This document shows positions 31,450 to 39,872 of a DNA stretch of 64,000 nucleotides, in pieces. The stretch is from Amycolatopsis xylanica (GTDB lineage: Bacteria; Actinomycetota; Actinomycetes; Mycobacteriales; Pseudonocardiaceae): assembly GCF_900107045.1 (NCBI RefSeq), contig NZ_FNON01000003.1:558001-622000 (forward strand). Reading direction: 5' to 3'. Within the stretch, counting starts at the first letter, position 1; each line of letters opens with the position of its first letter. The notes under the pieces are model-generated. The model did no database searches and was not told where the DNA came from. It worked only from the letters and a program-made list of their open reading frames with translations. The position numbers were made by a program, and so were the translations under genes.

Positions 31450-33072
31450 TTAGGGGGCGATGTTGAGCTGGGTGGCCTTGACCGCGTTGGCGACCTGGGT
31501 GCAGTCGGCGGTGGTCGTGCCCGCGACCCCGGTCTTGGCGTTGGTGGTGCACGCCGAGTTCAGCGCGATGCCGAGGTCCTTGAAGGTGGAGTTCGGGCGG
31601 AGCAGGTTCTCCACCTTCCACCACAGCGCGATCGACTTGTTCTCACCGATGCCGCGGATGGTCTGACCGTTGAAGGTGGCGCCGTCGGTGATCAGGAAGT
31701 CGGCCTTGCCGACGACACCGGCGTTGGTGTGCGGGTCACCGTTCGGGCCGGTCCAGTACGCGCCGTTGACGCGGTCGGGGCCGGGGCCCTCGCCGGAGTT
31801 CGCCGGGGTCTTCATGTCCCGCACCTGGCCGAGCGAGGAGCCGACGCCGAGCAGCCAGCGGTTCGCGCCGGTGGCGTTGGGGTCGTTGGCCTTGATCGCG
31901 ATGAACTTGCCGAACACGTCGGAGAGGCCCTCGTTGAGCTGGGCGGCGTAGCCACCGTCCAGGCCCGAGGTGTGCTGGGTGACGCCGTGGGTGAGCTCGT
32001 GGCCGGTGATGTCCATTGTGGTCACACCCTCGCCGAACGCCATCTGCTCACCGTCCCAGAAGGCGTTGGCCCATGGGCACTGCGTGTGGCGGAGGCCGTC
32101 GCTTTCGGTGCTGATCTCGCACATGCGCACGGTGCCGCGCAGTGCCTTGCCTCGGCCGTCACCGAAGTCGGCGCCGATCTTGGCGGTCAGGTCGTAGCCG
32201 GTGTACTGGCTGTAGAAGTCCTGCGCCGCACCGAAGTAGTCGTAGACCTTGTTGACGTCCTGCGTCGCGACGGCCGCCTGGCCTTCCTTGCGGGTGACGC
32301 CGAACGCGAGGCCGGTGCCGCAGCGGATGTCCGCCTCGGTCGCGACGTCGAGGTCGACGATCTTGCGCTTCGCGTCGCACACCACGCGGTTGGCCGCGTG
32401 CTTGGCCTCGCCCCAGACGGTCTGCACCTGGCCCGATTCCGCGCGGACCACGACCGTCCACTTGTCCTCGGGGTCGGCGCCGCGCACGGGCACGAAGTAC
32501 GCCGGGACGGCGGCCGCGTCCTGCGCCTCACCGCCGAGACTCGCGTCGTACCAATAGGTCTGCGCCGCGCCGGCGCGCAAACCCTTTGCGGTGCTGTCCC
32601 GGTTGGCGACGGCGTCGAGCGCGGCCTTGCCCGCGAGTGCCTGGGCCGCGGCGGCGTCGGCGGGGAAGGCGCCGGTGGTGCGCTGGCTGGTCTTGCCGAC
32701 CGCGGCGAGCAGCGCGCCGTTGCCGTCGAGGTCCTGCACGATCTGCGCACCGTAGACGGGAACGCCGTTGATCTTCTGCTGGAGCCTGGCGACGCTGCCG
32801 CCGGGCAACGAGGTCACGTCGCTCAGCGCCAATTCGCCTACGGTGACACGGAATTGCTTCGCCAGCTTCGGCGCGTGAGAGCGGGCGGCGGCCGACGAGT
32901 CCGTCGTGGCCCCGGTGGGAGCGGCGGCCGGAGCGGCCGGCTCGATCGCGATCACGTGCCCGGCGGCGTCGGTGCTCACCTGGTCGGTCTGGGCCGTCGC
33001 CGCCGCGCCGCCGACCACGAAGGAAGACGTCGCGAATGCGGCCGTGAAAACGGCCAAAATCTTCGAAGACAT
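31450..33072 (-). CDS. Secreted M4 (thermolysin-like) zinc metalloprotease
   Basis: A 540-residue preproenzyme. The signal peptide spans about residues 1-27 (hydrophobic AVFTAAFATSSFVVGGAAA). An FTP/PepSY-type propeptide (about 65-235) includes VARLQQKINGVPVYGAQIVQ. The catalytic domain has MDITGHELTHGVTQ with zinc ligands His358 and His362 and catalytic Glu359. The third ligand is Glu381 in LNEGLSDVFGKF, and the transition-state His448 is in DPHTNAGVV. It cleaves proteins outside the cell after maturation. No C-terminal P-domain is seen. The gene is isolated, facing the palindrome-rich region at its 3' end. Confidence 0.93.
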   Translation of the reverse strand: MSSKILAVFTAAFATSSFVVGGAAATAQTDQVSTDAAGHVIAIEPAAPAAAPTGATTDSSAAARSHAPKLAKQFRVTVGELALSDVTSLPGGSVARLQQKINGVPVYGAQIVQDLDGNGALLAAVGKTSQRTTGAFPADAAAAQALAGKAALDAVANRDSTAKGLRAGAAQTYWYDASLGGEAQDAAAVPAYFVPVRGADPEDKWTVVVRAESGQVQTVWGEAKHAANRVVCDAKRKIVDLDVATEADIRCGTGLAFGVTRKEGQAAVATQDVNKVYDYFGAAQDFYSQYTGYDLTAKIGADFGDGRGKALRGTVRMCEISTESDGLRHTQCPWANAFWDGEQMAFGEGVTTMDITGHELTHGVTQHTSGLDGGYAAQLNEGLSDVFGKFIAIKANDPNATGANRWLLGVGSSLGQVRDMKTPANSGEGPGPDRVNGAYWTGPNGDPHTNAGVVGKADFLITDGATFNGQTIRGIGENKSIALWWKVENLLRPNSTFKDLGIALNSACTTNAKTGVAGTTTADCTQVANAVKATQLNIAP

Positions 33073-33200
33073 TTGAGAAAACCTTCCGCGCCAGGGCCAG
33101 CCGATGTGACCCGTGCGGAAAGTGTGGGGAAACTCAGGAAAACGCCAAAGAGCCGAAAGTAGGGAGTGATCTACTTACCCGCCGTTGGGCGGTATTCGGA

Positions 33201-34265
33201 CTAATCGAATACGCGCTGCGAGGCCGTGCCCGCGTAATGGCAAGCCCCATAACCATCGGCTCGCTCGACGATCCGCCCAGTGGCGACCCGGACGGCGGTC
33301 TCCGTGGCATCGCTGATCGCCGGGACCCCGGCAGCGGCGGCGACGGCTCCGGTCTCATCGCAGATCACCCGCAGCCGAGGCCAAGCCGAGTGCGGGAAAG
33401 CCTGCCGCAGGCACGCGCGCAGGTCCGCGATCACGAGGCGCGCCAACGGCATCAGCTCACCCGGATCACCCGTCACGAGGACGGCCGTGATCTCCGTGTC
33501 CGGCGCCGCCGCGCGTACCGCCTCCTCGATCGCGGACACCCGATGCAGCCCGAGTAACGCCACGATTCCGTCTCCGGCAAGGGAAACCGGCTCCTCGCGA
33601 AGCGCGTCGACCGCTCCAGGCGGGTCCCACGGGACGTCGAGTGATCGAGTCTGGGGGATCATGCGCGACGGGAGCCACTCGTCGCCGAGGTCGACGTCCG
33701 CGAGGCGGGCACAGGTGCTCACCACGTTGAACGGCTCGGTGAAGCCGGGCGCGGCGGCCGCCAGCTGGCTCGCGCCGTGCAGGACCGTCAACGCCGACTC
33801 GGCGACACGGACCAGCCTGCCGGAACGCGGGCTCAGCCGTTCCAGCGAGAGGCCGAGCAGGAGCGCGTTGAGCTTCGTCAGCTGCGTGAAGGGAACCCAG
33901 ATCCGCTCGTCCGCGATGATCTCGGGAAGCAGGTCCATCGCGAGGCGGGCCGAGGCGTGGCGTCCGTCGGTGACGAGCGGGAGCCTGCCGACCCAGGCGC
34001 GGGCGAAGACGCCGAGCGCCTCGGCGACCGTCAGGCCGGGCTCCAGCGCGGGCGGGCGGGGAGCGTATTCGGCCAGTACCGCGAAGTAGAGAGCGCGCTT
34101 GCCTGGGAAGTTGGAGTAGACCGCGCCGCGGGTGAGTTCGGCACGCTCGGCGATCGAGTCGATCTTGGCCTCACGAAAGCCGCGCTCGGTGAACTCGTCC
34201 TTGGCGGCGGCCAGGACCTTGGCGCGGTTGCGCTCCTGCGTCTCCGCCCTCGTGAGCCGGGCCAT
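33201..34265 (-). CDS. TetR regulator with extra C-terminal domain
   Basis: A 354-residue regulator, far longer than the usual 190-220. The N-terminal TetR HTH is at about residues 10-56: TERGFREAKIDSIAERAELT, RGAVYSNFPGKRALYFAVL. The usual ligand domain runs to about 190. The last 140 residues contain GDGIVALLGLHRVSAIEEAV, AVLVTGDPGELMPLARL and PRLRVICDETGAVAAAAGV. The order of strands and helices resembles a thioredoxin/peroxiredoxin-like fold, which is inference. ATG 34265 follows AAGGAGAACG. It diverges from a P450 gene, which it may repress. Confidence 0.85.
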   Translation of the reverse strand: MARLTRAETQERNRAKVLAAAKDEFTERGFREAKIDSIAERAELTRGAVYSNFPGKRALYFAVLAEYAPRPPALEPGLTVAEALGVFARAWVGRLPLVTDGRHASARLAMDLLPEIIADERIWVPFTQLTKLNALLLGLSLERLSPRSGRLVRVAESALTVLHGASQLAAAAPGFTEPFNVVSTCARLADVDLGDEWLPSRMIPQTRSLDVPWDPPGAVDALREEPVSLAGDGIVALLGLHRVSAIEEAVRAAAPDTEITAVLVTGDPGELMPLARLVIADLRACLRQAFPHSAWPRLRVICDETGAVAAAAGVPAISDATETAVRVATGRIVERADGYGACHYAGTASQRVFD

Positions 34266-34351
34266 CGTTCTCCTTGCCTTGACGTCCAGGATCAAGATAC
34301 CGTCACCATTGAGATGATGAGAACATCTGCTCTGAACATTTGGAGTTCCCC

Positions 34352-35491
34352 GTGGTCCCCGAGATCGATCTGACCGACATGCAGGTCCTGCGTGATCCCT
34401 TCACCGCGTACGGCCGTGCCCGCGAGCAGGCGCCACTGGCGCGGGTCGGGGCGCCGGGCTTCGGGCCGATGTGGGCCGTGACCAGGTACGACGACGCCAA
34501 GCGGCTGCTGGTCGACCCGCGCTTCGAGATCAACACCGACAGCTTCATGCGCCCCGACGTGGCCGCCGAATACCTGCCCTACCTGCGGACCATGAGCGAG
34601 ATGGCGCCGAGCGAGCACCTTCGCCAGCGGCGGCTCGTGGCGCCCGCGTTCACGCCGCGGCGTGCCGCCGAGTTCCGGCCGAGGATCGAGCCGATCGTCG
34701 AGAGGCTGCTCGACGAGCTCACCGACGGGGATCTGCTGACCGGGCTGGCGCGGCGGCTGCCCATGGAGGTGATCTGCGAACTCGTCGGGATCGCCGAGCC
34801 GGACCGGCCACGGTGGCGGGAGTACGGCGCGGCCGTCGCGATGGGCGCCGGGCCGAAGTTCGCCGAAGCGATCCCCGGCATCCTCGACGGGGCCAAGGAG
34901 GCGGTCGCGCGGAAACGGGCCGAACCGGGCGACGACGTGATCTCGGACCTCATCCGCGCCCAGGACGAGGACGGCGACCGCCTCAGCGACGGCGAACTCG
35001 TCACGCTCGTCTGGCATCTGGTGCTCGCCGGGCAGACGCCGACGAACCTCATCGCCAACGCGGCCGAAGTCCTGCTGACCAGCCAGGGTGACCTCGCCGC
35101 GTTCCACGAAAACCCGGCGGGAGCCGTCGACGAGCTGATCCGGCTGCACGGGCCAGGGCTGCTGACGATTCCGCGCTACGCCAGGGAAGACGTCGAGCTG
35201 CACGGCACCAAGATCGCCCAGGGCGAGCCGGTGCTGACCGTGATCGCAGCCGCCAACCGCGATCCGCGGGCGTTCACCGATCCGGACCGGCTCGACGCCG
35301 GCCGGACAGCGGGCCACCTGGGGTTCGCGCACGGGCCGCACTTCTGCCTCGGCGCGTCGCTGGCGCGGGTCGAAACCGAGGTCGCGCTCACCGCTTTGCT
35401 GCGGCGGTTCCCCGATCTCGCGATCAAGGAGGCCGAGCGCGCGCCGGACCCGGGCACCTGGCGGCTGTCGTCGCTGGTCGTCAGCCGCTGA
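34352..35491 (+). CDS. Cytochrome P450
   Basis: A 379-residue soluble bacterial P450. The I-helix oxygen-activation motif is AGQTPT (226-231). The K-helix ExxR is ELIR (261-264), then the heme loop GFAHGPHFCLGASLAR with Cys332 as proximal ligand. It hydroxylates or epoxidises an unknown substrate using ferredoxin partners; no ferredoxin gene is adjacent. GTG 34352 was chosen because TTGGAG lies 6 nt upstream. The gene diverges from the long TetR regulator and overlaps the convergent MarR gene end by 11 nt. Confidence 0.93.
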   Translation: MVPEIDLTDMQVLRDPFTAYGRAREQAPLARVGAPGFGPMWAVTRYDDAKRLLVDPRFEINTDSFMRPDVAAEYLPYLRTMSEMAPSEHLRQRRLVAPAFTPRRAAEFRPRIEPIVERLLDELTDGDLLTGLARRLPMEVICELVGIAEPDRPRWREYGAAVAMGAGPKFAEAIPGILDGAKEAVARKRAEPGDDVISDLIRAQDEDGDRLSDGELVTLVWHLVLAGQTPTNLIANAAEVLLTSQGDLAAFHENPAGAVDELIRLHGPGLLTIPRYAREDVELHGTKIAQGEPVLTVIAAANRDPRAFTDPDRLDAGRTAGHLGFAHGPHFCLGASLARVETEVALTALLRRFPDLAIKEAERAPDPGTWRLSSLVVSR

Positions 35492-35972
35492 CGTCGCCGA
35501 GCGACTCCAGCAGCTTGCGCAGCGTCCCGACCAGTTCGCCGAACTCGGCTTCGGTCAGCGCCGAGAGCAGGCGCGTCTCGGTCGCGAGGTGATCAGGCAG
35601 GGCCCGGTCGATCAGCGCCAGGCCTTCGGCGGTCAGCTCGACCTGCACGCCGCGGCCGTCCGACGCGCGCTCGGCGCGGCGGACGAGGCCGCGCGCCTCC
35701 AGCTTGTCGAGGCGCTGGGTGACCGCGCCCGAGGTGACCATCGACGCCTTCATCAGCTCGGTCGGGCTCAGCGGGGCTCCGCCACGGCGGAGCGTCGCGA
35801 GCACGTCGAACGAGGCGGAGTCGAGGTCGTGCTCCTTGAAGGTCTGGCGCAGTTCGGCGTCGACCAGCTGCCAGAGCCGCTTCAGCCGCCCGATCACGGC
35901 CATCGGCGAAACGTCCACGTCAGGACGCTGCGCTGCCCACTGCTGCACGATGAAGTCGACGTGGTCTGCCAT
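35481..35972 (-). CDS. MarR-family regulator
   Basis: A 163-residue winged-helix regulator of the MarR family. Signs are LDSASFDVLATLRRGG, LSPTELMKASMVTSGAVTQR (recognition helix), LDKLEARGLVRRAERASDGR with the wing, and a long C-terminal dimerisation helix. It diverges from an EamA exporter gene, with 64 nt between starts. That gap contains three related 12-bp sites, so it probably represses both genes and responds to a small ligand. Its 3' end overlaps the P450 gene. Confidence 0.92.
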   Translation of the reverse strand: MADHVDFIVQQWAAQRPDVDVSPMAVIGRLKRLWQLVDAELRQTFKEHDLDSASFDVLATLRRGGAPLSPTELMKASMVTSGAVTQRLDKLEARGLVRRAERASDGRGVQVELTAEGLALIDRALPDHLATETRLLSALTEAEFGELVGTLRKLLESLGDVSG

Positions 35973-35980
35973 GCGGATAT

Positions 35981-36044
35981 CTTAGCGGTGAGGCAAATCA
36001 CTGGCAGATAGCTTAGCGGTGAGATAGTTTGTCTTAGTGCTAAG
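35981..36044. promoter_or_regulatory. Probable MarR operator array
   Basis: Three related 12-bp imperfect palindromes: CTTAGCGGTGAG at 35981-35992 and 36012-36023, and perfect CTTAGTGCTAAG at 36033-36044. They fill the gap between the MarR and EamA starts; the third covers the EamA GTG start codon. Confidence 0.65.
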
Positions 36045-36978
36045 CAACCGGATCGCCCTCATCGCCGTCACCGCGCTGGCGCCCGCCATCTGGGGCACCA
36101 CCTACCTGGTCACCACCGAATTCCTGCCGCCGGACCGGCCGCTGTTCGCGGCGCTCGTCCGGGCACTGCCCGCCGGCCTCCTGCTGGTCGCGCTCACCCG
36201 CAGGCTGCCGCGCGGGCAGTGGTGGTGGCGTTCGCTGGTGCTGGGCACGCTCAACATCGGCGTGTTCCTGGCACTGCTGTTCGTCGCCGCCTACCGGCTG
36301 CCCGGCGGGGTCGCCGCGACCGTCGGCGCCATCCAGCCGCTGATCGTGGCGGTGCTCGCGAGCGGCCTGCTCGGTGAACGGCTCACGCCGCGCACCGCGA
36401 TCGCGGGCATCGCGGGGGTGGCCGGTGTCAGCCTGCTGGTGCTGCGCGCCGGCGCCAAGCTGGACGTGCTCGGCGTCGCGGCGGCGCTCGGCGGCGCGGT
36501 CGTCATGGCCACCGGGGTCGTGCTCAGCAAGCGCTGGACCTCACCCGCGCCGCTGCTCGCGACCACCGGCTGGCAGCTCGTCGCGGGCGGCCTGGTGCTG
36601 CTGCCGGTCGCGCTGCTCGTCGAAGGACCGCCGCCGAGCGGGCTGACCGCCGGGAACATCCTCGGCTACGCCTACCTCGCGATTCCCGGCGCCGCCGTGG
36701 CGTACGCGTTGTGGTTCCGCGGGATTCGCGGCCTGTCGGCCACCAGCGTCACCTTCCTCAGCCTGCTCAGCCCGCTGGTCGCGACCACGGTCGGCTGGCT
36801 GGTGCTCGGCCAGCACCTGACGACCGCCCAGCTGCTGGGCGCCGTCATCGTCCTCGCCGCGCTCGTCGCGGCCCAAATTCCTCTCAAGAAGAAGGAGAAC
36901 CATGCGGATCACAGTGTTCGGAGCGGCGGGCGGCGTCGGGAGCCGAGTGGTGACCGAAGCGCGATCGCGCGGCCATGA
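36037..36978 (+). CDS. EamA/RhaT (DMT) family transporter
   Basis: A 313-residue membrane protein with ten helices in two EamA repeats, like YdcZ/RhaT-type exporters. Signs are WGTTYLVTTEFLPPDRPLFA in helix 1, VAAYRLPGGVAATVGAIQPL in helix 3, LGERLTPRTAIAG, and FLSLLSPLVATTVGW in the second repeat. GTG 36037 sits inside a MarR operator with no ribosome-binding site, so translation may be leaderless. The tail beyond about residue 285 overlaps the next gene by 77 nt and is Arg/Ser-rich, unlike the family. It is probably controlled by the divergent MarR protein. Confidence 0.85.
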   Translation: MLSNRIALIAVTALAPAIWGTTYLVTTEFLPPDRPLFAALVRALPAGLLLVALTRRLPRGQWWWRSLVLGTLNIGVFLALLFVAAYRLPGGVAATVGAIQPLIVAVLASGLLGERLTPRTAIAGIAGVAGVSLLVLRAGAKLDVLGVAAALGGAVVMATGVVLSKRWTSPAPLLATTGWQLVAGGLVLLPVALLVEGPPPSGLTAGNILGYAYLAIPGAAVAYALWFRGIRGLSATSVTFLSLLSPLVATTVGWLVLGQHLTTAQLLGAVIVLAALVAAQIPLKKKENHADHSVRSGGRRREPSGDRSAIARP

Positions 36979-37501
36979 GGTCACACCCGTCGGACGACGG
37001 CCGAGCCCGGGGATGCGCACCGGCGACGCCACGAACGTCGAGGACGTGGCCGCGCTCAGCGCGGGCCAGGACGTGCTGATCAGCGCGACCCGCCCGGCTC
37101 CCGGCAGCGGACCCGAACTCGTCGCGGCCGCCAAAGCGTTGCTGGAGGGCGCGAAGTGCCGCCTCCTGCTCGTCGGCGGGGCCGCGAGCCTGCGGGTGCC
37201 GGGCGGCGGCATCTTGTCCGACACCCCGGACTTCCCCGCCGAGATCCGCGAGATCGCGTTGGCCTGCAACGAACAGCTCGCCGCCTGCCGGTCCGCGTCC
37301 GAAGTGGACTGGACGTACCTGAGCCCGCCCGCCTCGCTGGAACCCGGTGTCCGCACCGGAAACTACCGCGTCGGCGCGGACGACCTGCTCATCGACGCGA
37401 ACGGTCTTTCGTCCATCTCCATGGAGGACTTCGCGGTCGCGCTCGTCGACGAGGTCGAGCGGCCCCGCCATCGCCGGACCCGGTTCACGGTCGGCTACTG
37501 A
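36902..37501 (+). CDS. NAD(P)-binding NmrA-like protein
   Basis: A 199-residue Rossmann-fold protein of the atypical SDR/NmrA type (YwnB-like). Signs are ITVFGAAGGVGSRVVTEA at the N-terminus, VGRRPSPG, VLISATRPAPGSG, LLLVGGAASLRVPGG and WTYLSPPASLEPGVRTG. The catalytic Tyr-x-x-x-Lys is absent, so it may be a sensor or reductase with an altered site. AAGAAGGAG precedes ATG 36902 and lies within the EamA gene; the two overlap by 77 nt and are probably co-expressed. Confidence 0.85.
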   Translation: MRITVFGAAGGVGSRVVTEARSRGHEVTPVGRRPSPGMRTGDATNVEDVAALSAGQDVLISATRPAPGSGPELVAAAKALLEGAKCRLLLVGGAASLRVPGGGILSDTPDFPAEIREIALACNEQLAACRSASEVDWTYLSPPASLEPGVRTGNYRVGADDLLIDANGLSSISMEDFAVALVDEVERPRHRRTRFTVGY

Positions 37502-37559
37502 CCCGCGCGTGTCCGTTTCGTTCAAGCCGTGAGGCCACGATCCGGGTCACGATGGCCGC

Positions 37560-38399
37560 ATGAAAATCGATCTGGACCGAGCATCCGCGTTCATGGCCGG
37601 GCACGCCCGCCTGCTGGACCGCCGCCGTTTCGACCTGGTCACCGGTCAGGGCGACGCAAGCGGCGTGCTCGCCGCGGTCAGTGCGTACCGGAACACCGAC
37701 GGCGGCTTCGGCTGGGGGCTGGAGCCCGACCTGCGTTCTCCCGAAAGCCAGATCGCGGGCGCGTTGCACGCGTTCGAGGTCTTCGAGGAGACCCAGGAGC
37801 CGGCGCCCGAGCTGTGCGACTGGCTCGACACCGTGACACTGCCGGACGGCGGCCTGCCGTTCGCGCTGCCGCTCACCCAGCCCGCCGGTTCGTCGCCGTG
37901 GTGGGCGGGCGCGGACTCGACGCGGTCGTCGTTGCAGCTGACGGCCGCGGTCGCGGGCGCCGCCCATCGGGCCGGGATGAGCGAACATCCCTGGCTGCGC
38001 AAGGCGACCGAGTACTGCCTCGCCCGGATCGCCGAACGCACCGGCACGGGCTTCGCCATCGAATTCCGCTTCGTGCTGTGGTTCCTCGACGCGATCGGCG
38101 CCGAAGCCGAACTCGAGCGCATGGTCGGCTTCCTGCCGGACGACTGGGTCGTCCCGGTCGAAGGCGGCGTCGACGGCGAAGCCCAGCGTCCGCTGGACTT
38201 CTCGCCATGGCACGAAGGACCGTTGCGTGCCCTCATGCCACGCGAGGTCCTCGAAGCCGATCTCGAGCGGCTGGCCTCGTTGCAGCAGGACGACGGCGGC
38301 TGGGTCGTCGACTTCGTCTCAGCCTCCCCCGCGGCGTCACTGGAATGGCGCGGTTACGCGACCGTCGACGCGGTGAAGATCCTCCTTCCCTATCTGTGA
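37560..38399 (+). CDS. Alpha-toroid (squalene cyclase/prenyltransferase-like) protein
   Basis: A 279-residue soluble protein with features of alpha/alpha-toroid repeats, as in squalene cyclases and prenyltransferase beta subunits. QW-like segments include NTDGGFGWGLEPDL, LPDGGLPFALPL and QQDDGGWVVDFVSA. Aspartates of catalytic cyclases (DxDD) are not seen, so it is probably not a terpene cyclase. It lies 58 nt after the NmrA-like gene in the same direction and ends in a strong hairpin. Function is unknown. Confidence 0.65.
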   Translation: MKIDLDRASAFMAGHARLLDRRRFDLVTGQGDASGVLAAVSAYRNTDGGFGWGLEPDLRSPESQIAGALHAFEVFEETQEPAPELCDWLDTVTLPDGGLPFALPLTQPAGSSPWWAGADSTRSSLQLTAAVAGAAHRAGMSEHPWLRKATEYCLARIAERTGTGFAIEFRFVLWFLDAIGAEAELERMVGFLPDDWVVPVEGGVDGEAQRPLDFSPWHEGPLRALMPREVLEADLERLASLQQDDGGWVVDFVSASPAASLEWRGYATVDAVKILLPYL

Positions 38400-38433
38400 G
38401 TGGTGGCAGGGGACGCGAATCCCCTGCCACCAC
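38400..38433. terminator. Bidirectional terminator-like hairpin
   Basis: A 14-bp perfect stem, GTGGTGGCAGGGGA with TCCCCTGCCACCAC, lies between convergent genes ending at 38399 and 38440. A T-rich sequence follows on the plus strand. Confidence 0.8.
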
Positions 38434-38439
38434 AACGTT

Positions 38440-39834
38440 TTACGGGGTCTGCCAGAGCTTCGTCACCAAAGCCGCGGCCTTGTTGTAGATCGCGACACCG
38501 GCGTCCCGGCCCATCCGGGTCTGGCAGCCGAGCGTCGACTCCCACACCCCGGCGTCCCACAACGCCTGCGGCATGAAGTAACCGAGGTAGTCGTTGGCGT
38601 AGCCGACCGGCGTGATCGTGCGGTTGTTGTTCGACAAGGCCTTGAGCTGCAAGCCGAACTCGACGAACGGCTCACCCGGCATGCCCATGAACGCGACGTT
38701 GCCGAACCGCAGGCCCTGCACCTCGGCGTCGATCGTCGCGGTGCCGCGGTCGATCGCCGCCAGGAGCTCCTCGTACTCCTGGGCGGCGTTGCGCAGCGAG
38801 ACGATCTCCTCCTCGCTCGCGCCGTTGTTGATCGCGTCCTGCACCGCCTGGGTCCGCGCGTCGAACTCCGCCTGGTACGGAGCACGGTCCGGCAGCGGGC
38901 GCGACGCGACGTTGATCTTCTCGGAGTACGCCTTGACCGGGCCGGTGACGGCCTTGCCGGGCAGCCCGTTGGACAGATCGGCGACGGTCATCCCGAGCGC
39001 CAGCCCGATCCGCTCGTTGTGCGCGAACGAATCCCGGATGACGGCTAAATTCGGCATGTTCCGCTCGTCGAAGGCGGAGCGCTGGTCGTCCCACAGCGGG
39101 TCGTCGTCCGGGTTGATGTTGCCCGCCGCGCCCTGCAGGAACAGGCAGACGTCCAACCCGGGCACGTTACGCTCGACCCACGCCGAGGCGGCGCCCGGAT
39201 AGTCGGCGGAGACGTACGGGTTGACCTGCATGATCACCGGGTGGCAGGCGAAGTTGACGACCACCGTCCGCCAGGTGCCCGCCGCGTTCTCCAGCGTGAG
39301 CACACCGATCTCCGTGTCGATCGGCGCGGCGCCCGGATAGAAGGAGGCGTCGCGGTTCTTGACGAAGCTGCCGGGCTCGATCTCGCCGCGCACGTGCTTG
39401 GCGGTGACGGTCTGCCGCGACGCGTACGCGCTCGCCGCGACCTGGGCGAGCTTGTCGCGCAGGCCTTCCAGCCAGGTGAGCTTGGCCGGGTCGGTGTAGA
39501 GATGGCGGACGTCGCCGGTCTCCGGAGTGGAGTGCGCGTGCGAGCTGGCCAGCATGATGTTGGCGGCGGGCACCCCCGTCGCCGTGGTGACCTGTGCGCG
39601 GACCTCCGCGGTGAAATCCCTTGTCGGGCCGAGGATGTCGTTGTTCAGGCCGAGCGCGTCCACCGTGATGATGATGATCGTCTTGTTCGGCGTGACGTCG
39701 GTGATCGCGACCGCGCGGGCGTACAGCTCGTCGTGCACTCCCTCGAACAGCGAGTGCCTCGGCAGCCCGCCGACGTACGGAATCGTCAGCGGCGGCGTGA
39801 TATCGATTTTCGCGGAACCAGCGGAATAAGCCAT
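38440..39834 (-). CDS. Neutral/alkaline ceramidase-like amidase
   Basis: A 464-residue protein resembling the N-terminal catalytic domain of neutral/alkaline ceramidases. Signs are AGSAKIDITPPLTIPYVG, HDELYARAVAITD, LASSHAHSTPETG with zinc-binding His, VVNFACHPVIMQVNPY, YPGAASAWVERN, FLQGAAGNINPDDDP and a C-terminal PVGYANDYLGY. It would hydrolyse an N-acyl amide. No signal peptide is seen, unlike many secreted ceramidases. ATG 39834 follows GAGGGGA. It is 38 nt after the ribosomal protection gene and is probably in its operon. Confidence 0.8.
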   Translation of the reverse strand: MAYSAGSAKIDITPPLTIPYVGGLPRHSLFEGVHDELYARAVAITDVTPNKTIIIITVDALGLNNDILGPTRDFTAEVRAQVTTATGVPAANIMLASSHAHSTPETGDVRHLYTDPAKLTWLEGLRDKLAQVAASAYASRQTVTAKHVRGEIEPGSFVKNRDASFYPGAAPIDTEIGVLTLENAAGTWRTVVVNFACHPVIMQVNPYVSADYPGAASAWVERNVPGLDVCLFLQGAAGNINPDDDPLWDDQRSAFDERNMPNLAVIRDSFAHNERIGLALGMTVADLSNGLPGKAVTGPVKAYSEKINVASRPLPDRAPYQAEFDARTQAVQDAINNGASEEEIVSLRNAAQEYEELLAAIDRGTATIDAEVQGLRFGNVAFMGMPGEPFVEFGLQLKALSNNNRTITPVGYANDYLGYFMPQALWDAGVWESTLGCQTRMGRDAGVAIYNKAAALVTKLWQTP

Positions 39835-39872
39835 TTTGTTTCCCCTCAGTCGTACTTGCGCCTGTATGACGT

